Assembly: GCF_900167155.1 (NCBI RefSeq)
Contig: NZ_FUXU01000044.1
Location: 1-36,781 of the forward strand
Direction of reading: 5' to 3'
DNA from: Enterovibrio nigricans DSM 22720
GTDB taxonomy: Bacteria > Pseudomonadota > Gammaproteobacteria > Enterobacterales > Vibrionaceae
DNA length: 36,781 nt
The notes under the pieces: generated by a model
Seen by the model: only the letters and a program-made list of their open reading frames with translations
Told to the model about the DNA's origin: nothing
Database searches by the model: none
Shown here: positions 29,904-36,781 of the stretch, piece by piece
Layout: every line of letters starts with the position of its first letter
How positions within the stretch are numbered: position 1 is the stretch's first letter
Translations under genes and position numbers: made by a program

Positions 29904-32900
29904 ATGAAACATGGAAAAGCATGTGACAATGCAAGAAAGTTTACGAAAAGCCAACTTGCAAAGTCCGTCAGTCTAGCATTGTTTACAGCGAGTGTTGGAA
30001 TGTCTTCTGCCTGTTATGCAGAGGCCCTGAGTATTGTTCCGGAAACTGGCTCTGTATCCGTTGAAAAGGCGGCATCTGGTGCTCTTGTTGTTGATATTGC
30101 TGCGCCGAATTATACCGGTTTGTCCCATAACAAATTTTATGAGTACAACGTCGAAGAGCTGGGTGTTGTGCTTAATAACTCGACCCGTTCAGGCACCTCT
30201 CAACTTGCGGGTGAGTTAGAGAAAAATGTTAACTTCAGTACGTTAGAAGCAAATACCATCCTCGCGGAAGTCGTTGGGGAAAATGAGTCTGAACTTATTG
30301 GGCAGCAGGAAATCTTTGGGCGAAAAGCCGATTTTGTTTTGGCTAACCCAAATGGCATCGAAGTTAACGGAGTTGCTTTCCTTAACACAAATGATGTGAC
30401 ACTCGCTGTTGGTTCACCGCTCGTATCATCAGGTGGTTATTACGCGGGTGTTTCAACACGATCTGCGGAAGAAGATGCCACGCTGGATGTGGATGGTGAA
30501 GTGACTGGTGCAAGAAATATCGCTTTGTTTTCCCCTAAAGTCATGGTGAAAGACGGTGCGAACATCATGGTGAATGGGAACATCAATGTTGGTGCTGGTC
30601 GCTTCGATTTCTATAAGGACTACGGTGCCTATGCGAATGTTGTAGATGCAGAGTCGTCGTCCATTGATGCTGTGTTGTTGGGTGCGATGAAGGCCAATAA
30701 CATCAACATCATTTCTAATGGTAAAGGTATTGGTATAAACCTTGAGTCGGAACTGACGTCGAAAAACGGCATTTTTGTTAGTTCATCGGGTGACTTAGCG
30801 GTCACTGGCGAGCATTACGTTGAGCGCTCAGTCGTCGATGACATCATCGAAAACGTTGCCAGCCCACAACTTCATCGCGCGGTATACCTTTCTAAGCAAG
30901 ATATCGATGCCAAAGCGCTCAAGGTCGATACGGTTGATGGTGCATATTTCAATGCTGACGGAAAAATCACAGCAGATGATATCGAAGTTAAAGCAACGTC
31001 TATTGGCACTGTCACGATAGCGTCCGTCGAAAAAAACACTCTGACAAACACCTCTGTGACGGGTGCAAAAAACATTGAGATAGTTAGCAGCGGAGATGCA
31101 ATCGAGATCAGCAAGTCTGATTTCACAGCAAAACAGAGTATTACAGGTACTGCGCGAGAAGGCATAAAGCTAAGTGATGTAGAACTCGAATCGACAGCAA
31201 GAGATGACGACGACATTGAAGCAAATGACAAGAAAGTTTCTTTTGTCACACAAGACGGAGACGTCGTTGTTAGTGCGTTGAACAGTAAAGCAGAAACCAC
31301 AGAGCTGGTTACCTTAAATGGCGCGTTAACAAGCACAAAAACGAACATTGAAGGGAATACATTACTTGAAGCCGATGGAAAAATTGACCTAAACCAATCA
31401 AACACCTTTGGTGGCGATTTACTGGCGAACAGTAAAAGTGACGACCTCAACGTTCGTGGAAAATTTGTTGTTGATGGCAATGGTTACCTGAGATCAGGTA
31501 AAGACCTCTCGATTGCTGGTAACACAACAGGTAAGAGAGTCACGGCGATTGCATTAAACAATGCTTCAATCAAAGGGAACATTGATACGGAAGAATTGGC
31601 ATCCGTTTCGGCGCAAGGTATCGTTTCTCTTAACGGTAAGGTTGATTCTGATCAAGTGTTCTTATCGGGCGAGAAGGGCGTTAGCATTGCAGCAAATTCA
31701 AGTGCTCATGCTGATAGTAAGTTGATTGTAATTGCCAATGAGGGTGATGTCGCACTCAACGGTTCGAGCAATGGCACATCGGCGATACATGCTTCACTGC
31801 TGTCTGATGATCAACTGTCAATAAAAGCAAACAACCTGAAGTTGACCGTTGGTAAGATTGAATCGGGCGGTGAAATGCTACTTGATGTTGATAAATCACT
31901 CACTTTGTCAACGCGTAAGTCCAGTACTTCTGGTGGCCATTCCTACTCTGAAGATAAAACTGAAGGGCAAGATTGTGACGGCGGCCATTTGTTCAACTTG
32001 TTTGGGCTATTCGCACACTGCTCAGATATTCAAACCAACATTGAAACGAAAGTAGATTGGACGAGAGAGTCTCATATCCCGAGTGAGATTACGTCGGGAG
32101 GAAATCTCACGGTCATTAATGCTGACAGTATTAATGTGAGAGGCTCTGTAATGACATCTGAAGGGGATGGCCGTTACGTGACGGACACCGGTTCGATCAA
32201 TGTCCTGGATGAAACCGCGTGGTACAGAGAAAATGTTACACAAGTAACAAGAAAAACATCGCATCAACGTGACCAGACGTATACCGATGTTCAAACTACA
32301 AATCGTTCAAGTTCAACACCTTCTATTATCGCATCAAAACAGAATCTGCGTCTGATCAGTGCTGACGACATTGTCGTTAAAGCCAGTCGAATTTTCGCTG
32401 CTGGTCAGTTATTCCTTGTTGCGGCTAACGATGTAGTGCTTAACAGCGCAAAACACACCATCAATAGGGTGTTAAATCGTGAAGGCACAACAAACTTGCT
32501 TAAGTTCGGTGATGTTGGTTTCTTCGGATTAGGTCTTTCGTTTACGCATGAGAAGCACCAAGCAGAGCTTTCGGAAGAAGCGACATACCATACGCCAAGT
32601 ACAGTAAGTGCCGGCCAGGTATTCCTTTTTGCTGGTGATGATACGCTACGAGAGGAAAATCCTGATGGAAACTATGGTGCCGGGAACGTTGAACTTGAAG
32701 GTGCCAGAATCAAATCAGGCTCTTCGATTCTTATCGATGCTGCAGGCAGCATTTTAAACAAAGCGACCTACACCAACTCTCATAAAGAGCTTGCGTTTAG
32801 CCGCCAAACTGGCGTGTTTGAGCTTGGACTTGGACACATTGGTCTAGGTTATGGCTTTGCCAATGTGAACAAAACGACGGACTTACAAAGCGCGTCGCCT

Positions 32901-35183
32901 AGCTCATTTACTGCTGAGAGAGACATTATTCTCAGAGCGGGTCAGCGCATTGAAGATGAAGCGGGCCAGTACGAGTCAGAAGAAGGCCAAGTATCACTCA
33001 CTGCGCGCAGCATTTTGGCGAGCGCAGCGAAGAACAACTTCAGCTCAGACAGCGACCTTAGTTCTTGGGACTTTAAAGCGACATTAGGTGTTGATATCAC
33101 TGTAGGTGGCCAGCCAGTACTAAGAAGTTTCGACAACTTCATTCGCTCGGCAGTGGCATTTGTCACGCCTAAAGACCCTAAACCATTGCCGCTAAATAAT
33201 GCGCAAAAAATCGCATTGACCTTTGGTGATCAAGATATCGAGCCAGAGTATGAAGATCAGCGCATGGGCTTTAACGATCTTTCTATCCCAGTGATTCCAA
33301 TCCCGAGTGAAGCAAACCCTGTGGGTCTGAGTATTGGTGGCTCGTTCAACGTCACTCACACGTCGGCGGGTTTCTCACGTCAGTTGGAGAGGGATCTCGT
33401 TGGTAACATTAGTGCCGACAGTGTCAACATCGTGGCTCTCGAAGGCGATATTACGTTGCATGGTAATGTCATTGAAGCGGACAACGGTGATGTCATCATC
33501 GAAGCTAAAAATGGCAGTGTCTATTTCTTGCCGGCGTCATTGAAACTGGCTACGCAAGCAGAGCAATTGACAGGCAACCTAGGGTTTACCTTTGCCATCG
33601 GTATTAACCCATCACCAACAACGGGCGTTGCTGTAAACGGTGGTATTGGGTTCAATGCTAGCCTCTTTACCTATTCAGCGTTTACTGACCGATTACAGGA
33701 AATTGGTGGCGAGCTAACAGCAGAACAAAATGCATCAATCAGTGCTGACAAAGGGAGCATCAAAATTGTCGGTACAAATATTGAAGCGGGTGGCGACATT
33801 TTGCTTTCAGCACTGAATGATATTGATGTTGAAGCAATAAAAACGTCGCTTGAACAATATCAACAAGCGTCAGCCACATCCCTTGGCTTTAATATAGGCG
33901 GCGGCAGCGAGCCACCATTCCTCACATCGCTGGGTTTCAACGTGAAGCATAATTTTGACTCGTTGAAGCAAACAGCTGACATCTTTGAAGAGTCTTCATT
34001 TGAAGCAGGCAAAAGCGTAGTTGTTGTCTCTGATGACGGTTCAATCACCTTGGCGGCAACCGATATCAAAGCTGGCGAAGACATTTCGCTATTGGCTGAG
34101 AACGGCAAAGTGGTTGTCAACGATACGATTGACAATGCATCGCTTGATGCATACAGCCATGGCGCTGGCGTCAACTTCAGCTGGAGCCACCCAATTACTA
34201 TTGGTGCGGGCTTTAACGTGAAACTTAATGTTCATGACCTCGATCAACAGCGTGCGGATGTTTCGAATATCGAAGCAGGGGGCAACGTTGAGATTGGTAG
34301 TGGCTCCGGTGTGACGTTGACTGGCTCAGAGGTATTGGCCGGCGGTGATGTGAAAATTGATGGCGGAACAGGCAGTGTTGATTTGCTGGCATCGAAGACC
34401 GACAGTTCAGAATACGTCAGCGTTAACGAGTTTGGCTTTGGCTTTGGTAACTTACAACTCGGTCAGAGTGGAGAAGGTTCGCTTACGCTACCTAGCGTAA
34501 ATCTTAACCTTGACTTCCAGCGTTTGAATGTCGAAGAACACATTGAGCAAGGCGGGACTATCCAAGGTGCGCAAGTATCTATTACTGCAGAAGATGCATT
34601 AAATCTGGAAGGAACCGAGATATCGTCGACGTCTGGCGAAACGCAAATTGATGTTGGCGCGATCAATGCCAAAGCGGCTGTGTCTACCGAGAAAGGGTTC
34701 GGACTTGGATTCCAGTTAGGCTTAGGTGTGCCTTCTTATACCATTCATGAGAAACCGCAAGAAAACCCATTGCTTCCAGAGTTGCCAAGTATTTCTACAG
34801 GCTTCCAGGCATACGCTGAGGACAAACAAAAAGTGGGTCACGCGACGGTTGATGGCACTGTAGTCGACGCATCAACGCTTGAAGATAAGGATTTCGAGTT
34901 TGGTGTCGATTTTGAGTTCGGTATTGATTTCTCAAATGCTAACGCAGTGAGAGGCAATGTTGCTCAGGCAACGCAAAACAACCAAGCGGCCAATGTGGCA
35001 TTTGGTGCTGCCGCCATTGCAACAGCGCTGACAGATACAGTGCTTACACTGGACATTGGGCAAATCAAGCCTGATTTTGGTTGGCAGCAATCGCTACCTG
35101 TTACGCCAGGTGCCAATGTTGAAGCGCTGATTGAAAAAGAAATCGATGGTATTGAATTCATTGAGGTGAAATATGAGGAATAA
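29904..35183 (+). CDS. TPS-domain filamentous haemagglutinin-like adhesin (TpsA family)
   Basis: Large exoprotein of 1759 residues. A 39-residue Sec signal ends at ACYA. The next ~250 residues form the two-partner-secretion domain, with NNSTRSGTSQLAGELEKN and the hallmark NPNGI at 148-152. The remainder is beta-helix-like, with many turns such as SGGNLTVINADSINVRGS and EAGGNVEIGSGSGVTLTGSE typical of FHA/haemagglutinin repeats. The mature part has only two Cys residues that I could find (691 and 706). The C-terminus (DFGWQQSLPVTPG to KYEE) shows no recognisable CDI toxin. TAGGAG precedes the ATG. A periplasmic-adaptor gene start overlaps its last codons, and no TpsB gene is visible. A role in adhesion or biofilm is inferred. 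Confidence 0.88.
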   Translation: MKHGKACDNARKFTKSQLAKSVSLALFTASVGMSSACYAEALSIVPETGSVSVEKAASGALVVDIAAPNYTGLSHNKFYEYNVEELGVVLNNSTRSGTSQLAGELEKNVNFSTLEANTILAEVVGENESELIGQQEIFGRKADFVLANPNGIEVNGVAFLNTNDVTLAVGSPLVSSGGYYAGVSTRSAEEDATLDVDGEVTGARNIALFSPKVMVKDGANIMVNGNINVGAGRFDFYKDYGAYANVVDAESSSIDAVLLGAMKANNINIISNGKGIGINLESELTSKNGIFVSSSGDLAVTGEHYVERSVVDDIIENVASPQLHRAVYLSKQDIDAKALKVDTVDGAYFNADGKITADDIEVKATSIGTVTIASVEKNTLTNTSVTGAKNIEIVSSGDAIEISKSDFTAKQSITGTAREGIKLSDVELESTARDDDDIEANDKKVSFVTQDGDVVVSALNSKAETTELVTLNGALTSTKTNIEGNTLLEADGKIDLNQSNTFGGDLLANSKSDDLNVRGKFVVDGNGYLRSGKDLSIAGNTTGKRVTAIALNNASIKGNIDTEELASVSAQGIVSLNGKVDSDQVFLSGEKGVSIAANSSAHADSKLIVIANEGDVALNGSSNGTSAIHASLLSDDQLSIKANNLKLTVGKIESGGEMLLDVDKSLTLSTRKSSTSGGHSYSEDKTEGQDCDGGHLFNLFGLFAHCSDIQTNIETKVDWTRESHIPSEITSGGNLTVINADSINVRGSVMTSEGDGRYVTDTGSINVLDETAWYRENVTQVTRKTSHQRDQTYTDVQTTNRSSSTPSIIASKQNLRLISADDIVVKASRIFAAGQLFLVAANDVVLNSAKHTINRVLNREGTTNLLKFGDVGFFGLGLSFTHEKHQAELSEEATYHTPSTVSAGQVFLFAGDDTLREENPDGNYGAGNVELEGARIKSGSSILIDAAGSILNKATYTNSHKELAFSRQTGVFELGLGHIGLGYGFANVNKTTDLQSASPSSFTAERDIILRAGQRIEDEAGQYESEEGQVSLTARSILASAAKNNFSSDSDLSSWDFKATLGVDITVGGQPVLRSFDNFIRSAVAFVTPKDPKPLPLNNAQKIALTFGDQDIEPEYEDQRMGFNDLSIPVIPIPSEANPVGLSIGGSFNVTHTSAGFSRQLERDLVGNISADSVNIVALEGDITLHGNVIEADNGDVIIEAKNGSVYFLPASLKLATQAEQLTGNLGFTFAIGINPSPTTGVAVNGGIGFNASLFTYSAFTDRLQEIGGELTAEQNASISADKGSIKIVGTNIEAGGDILLSALNDIDVEAIKTSLEQYQQASATSLGFNIGGGSEPPFLTSLGFNVKHNFDSLKQTADIFEESSFEAGKSVVVVSDDGSITLAATDIKAGEDISLLAENGKVVVNDTIDNASLDAYSHGAGVNFSWSHPITIGAGFNVKLNVHDLDQQRADVSNIEAGGNVEIGSGSGVTLTGSEVLAGGDVKIDGGTGSVDLLASKTDSSEYVSVNEFGFGFGNLQLGQSGEGSLTLPSVNLNLDFQRLNVEEHIEQGGTIQGAQVSITAEDALNLEGTEISSTSGETQIDVGAINAKAAVSTEKGFGLGFQLGLGVPSYTIHEKPQENPLLPELPSISTGFQAYAEDKQKVGHATVDGTVVDASTLEDKDFEFGVDFEFGIDFSNANAVRGNVAQATQNNQAANVAFGAAAIATALTDTVLTLDIGQIKPDFGWQQSLPVTPGANVEALIEKEIDGIEFIEVKYEE

Positions 35184-35195
35184 AGCCATACCTTC

Positions 35196-35912
35196 ATGGC
35201 TTGCAATATTGCTCGTTATTTCCACGCTACCTTCCCCCGTGAGGGGGAAGGTACCACCTCGGTAACAGCAATGATTAAGCCACGTGTTGTATTACCCGTT
35301 GTTGCTCAACGAGAAGGCAAAATAGATGTCATGAACGTTCAGCATGGTCAACGAGTAACAGTGGGACAAAAGCTCGTTCAATTTAAATGCGATAAAGACA
35401 TAGCGCTGTCGCGAAAAATGAAAGAGGTTGCTGCTTATTACCGTAAGTGGATAAAGAGCTACGAAAAGTTAGCAAAGAAGAACCTTGCTAACAAAGAAGA
35501 AATCGATAACAAGAGAATACTGCTTTCGAAAAGCGAAGTTGATTTGTTGAGAATCAACGAATCACTATCACATTGTGAAATTTCATCGGAAATAGACGGA
35601 AGAGTAGTGGAAAAATATGTCTCTGACGGGCAATACGTATCAGCAGGGACTCCTGTGCTTGAGTTAATTAGCAAGGATGTCGTTATTGAAGCGCTTATTG
35701 ATACACAGTTATTAGATGTTAAGTCCAATAAATATTATGTGAAACATGGCTTAGAGAAGGCCTGCAACTTAGAGCTCATTGGAAATGTGCCGCTTGCTTA
35801 TACAAGTCAGAAGAAACTTGCTGTTTTCAAACCGAAAAAATGTGAATTGATGCATATAGGTGTTACTCATTTAGAGATCACCGAAGGGCTCGGTGAAGGA
35901 GGGGCTCTATGA
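35196..35912 (+). CDS. Periplasmic adaptor (HlyD/RND-type membrane fusion protein), 5' end frameshifted
   Basis: The protein has a barrel-sandwich (lipoyl-like) half motif, VVLPVVAQREGKIDVMNVQH with GQRVTVGQKLVQF. A short helical hairpin follows (about residues 70-125, KMKEVAAYYRKWIKSYEKLA to LLRINESL). The second half motif is EIDGRVVEKYVSDGQYVSAG. This is the adaptor architecture of tripartite exporters. The ATG at 35196 has no ribosome site. A far better start is at 35173, with GAGG six bases upstream, encoding MRNKAIPSWLAILLVISTLP, a clear signal sequence. That frame meets a stop at 35263 unless one base is added in the C5 or G5 run (35234-35247), which joins it to this frame. The stop overlaps the ABC gene start. 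Probably a frameshifted gene. Confidence 0.75.
   Translation: MACNIARYFHATFPREGEGTTSVTAMIKPRVVLPVVAQREGKIDVMNVQHGQRVTVGQKLVQFKCDKDIALSRKMKEVAAYYRKWIKSYEKLAKKNLANKEEIDNKRILLSKSEVDLLRINESLSHCEISSEIDGRVVEKYVSDGQYVSAGTPVLELISKDVVIEALIDTQLLDVKSNKYYVKHGLEKACNLELIGNVPLAYTSQKKLAVFKPKKCELMHIGVTHLEITEGLGEGGAL
35228..35253. repeat. Perfect 11-bp hairpin within the adaptor 5' coding region
   Basis: TACCTTCCCCC (35228-35238) and GGGGGAAGGTA (35243-35253) are exact complements around GTGA, a GNRA-type loop. It contains the C5 and G5 runs at which the signal-peptide frame and the adaptor frame part company. It may be an inserted REP-like palindrome or a hotspot for slippage. Confidence 0.85.
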
Positions 35913-36709
35913 GTGATACGCAATTTTTAGACATCAAAGAGAAAGCACGGGGATACCTGAATGATCTTCAGGGCGTAAGCTTTGAAAAACGTTTTTGCAT
36001 AAAAACGGTGACGTTCAGTTTGCGTGGTTTTCTTGAGGCTGAGTATGGAGACCTCGTTTTCAGGTGGCCGAGTCAGGAAGAGTTAGACGGTGATAAGTCA
36101 TTACACGCAATATTGGAGAGGATCTCCTCAGAAGATAACGTGTTATCTGCAGGAAAGCTCAGCAAAAAAGAAATAATCAATTTCAGGAACCGACGTTTTG
36201 TCGTGTCGGCTGAGGGCAGAGTATATGTGCTGGAAGGTTACCGAGACAGCAAAGTCTATTTGAGAGAATTTGACCTCGAAAGTGGCTGGCAGTGGAAAGA
36301 GTTAGATATTGATGACTTTATTGCGCAAGAAAAGCCTCAGGTCATTCGCGTTGTTTCAAAAAAGGCCGATGATGCACCGTTTGGCTGGAAGTGGTTTTTC
36401 GCATTACTGAAAGTGAATTCGAGCTTGTTTAACACCGCCATCGTGTGTTCATTGATCATTGGCGTATTGTCGCTGGCAATGCCATTTTACTTTCAGATAG
36501 TGCTAGATAAATTTCTCTCCTATCCGAACCATGAATCTTTATATGCGGTGACATTTGGTGTTGTGGTTGCGTTTCTCTTCTTACTAGTTTTTGAATTTTT
36601 AAAGAATGAAAACGTCAACTTTCTTTCTAAGAAAATTGATGCCCATATTGTGAGGCGGGTATCCGAGAAGTTCCTGACACTATCACTTCTACATGGCTTT
36701 GTTGCTTAA
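35909..36709 (+). pseudogene. Type I secretion-like ABC transporter, 5' part, interrupted by IS
   Basis: Residues 1-262 are native; the last four (GFVA) come from the IS terminus, so the gene is cut at 36694. Residues 1-160 are a soluble domain located where bacteriocin/HlyB exporters carry a C39 or C39-like domain, but no catalytic Cys motif is evident. From about 170, hydrophobic helices begin. MPFYFQIVLDKFLSYPNHESL and NFLSKKIDAHIVRRVSEKF resemble the HlyB/PrtD transmembrane domain. The nucleotide-binding domain is missing from the window. The ATG overlaps the adaptor stop (ATGA), giving a coupled tpsA-adaptor-ABC operon. The remainder should lie beyond the IS if it is still present. Confidence 0.78.
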
Positions 36710-36781
36710 TTCGGTTGGAAGACATGGCAGCCTAAAGTTGTTCGGTTCTTAAGCAATATACTGAGTTTCAGGCATACCCAG
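36695..36781 (-). mobile_element. IS903-like insertion sequence, partial, transposase-end side
   Basis: The terminus GGCTTTGTTGCTTAA begins at 36695 and is identical over 15 bases to the terminus of the left-hand IS (minus strand from 314). It interrupts the ABC transporter gene. If a 9-bp duplication typical of the IS903 group was made, CTTCTACAT (36686-36694) should recur on the far side, outside the window. Confidence 0.87.
36749..36781 (-). CDS. IS903-like transposase, C-terminal fragment
   Basis: Read on the minus strand from the edge, the last ten codons are LGMPETQYIA followed by TAA at 36751-36749. This is the characteristic tail of IS903-type transposases. Orientation matches the left-hand IS transposase, so the two copies are direct repeats. 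Only the window edge truncates it. Confidence 0.75.
   Translation of the reverse strand: MGMPETQYIA

Noticed and set aside
34700-35183. C-terminal CDI toxin on the TpsA-like protein
   Set aside because: No VENN-like boundary or toxin-like domain is visible, and no small immunity gene follows.

Overview
The window reads as chromosomal DNA from a marine member of the Vibrionaceae. The basis is the order pheS-pheT-ihfA-astE-btuCD, with pheS not preceded by infC-rpmI-rplT, together with dgkA/eptA, yibL, hrpA, a periplasmic LigE-type ligase, a gluconate-type gntR and a chitin-directed deacetylase. The genus cannot be fixed from the sequence alone. Both ends lie inside IS903-like (IS5 family) insertion sequences in the same orientation, so the window looks like a contig that stopped at repeated IS copies rather than a transposon.

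Layout. 1-314 is the transposase-start end of one IS. 574-1929 (-) is a secreted CE4 polysaccharide deacetylase with a chitin-binding module. 2499-6602 is pheS, pheT and ihfA, with two unexplained inverted-repeat structures in the pheT-ihfA gap. 6775-9634 is astE, btuC and btuD. 9658-10110 (-) is a TerB-like protein. 10307-10610 (-) is a decayed copy of the 3' part of an eptA gene. 11169-16991 is a giant protein of 1940 aa: a Tyr/Asn/Gln/Trp-rich N-terminus, hydrophobic central segments and a degenerate RTX-like C-terminus. It ends just after a nine-G tract, and the -1 frame there continues for a plausible tail. 17258-19284 (-) is an intact eptA-dgkA pair for lipid A modification and diacylglycerol recycling. 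Next come yibL (-), hrpA (+), an L,D-transpeptidase-fold protein, ligE, gntR, an SRPBCC-like protein (-) and a small conserved hypothetical protein.

The last 8.4 kb is an accessory locus. A 1.57-kb AT-rich gene-free stretch with a 4x heptamer repeat leads into a 1759-aa TPS-domain (TpsA/filamentous haemagglutinin-like) adhesin. Immediately downstream, translationally coupled, are a periplasmic adaptor and a type I secretion-like ABC transporter. No TpsB outer-membrane partner is visible. The adaptor has lost the reading frame of its signal-peptide start next to a perfect 11-bp hairpin, and the ABC gene is cut by the second IS after 262 codons. The locus therefore appears to be an unusual TpsA plus ABC/adaptor arrangement that is broken, or switched off, in this strain.

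How the genes work together. The housekeeping genes cover Phe-tRNA charging, nucleoid architecture, B12 import and RNA helicase functions. The envelope genes (eptA, dgkA, L,D-transpeptidase, ligE, deacetylase) act in or beyond the periplasm. The two giant exoproteins are the variable part, and each carries signs of frame loss, IS disruption or paralogue decay.
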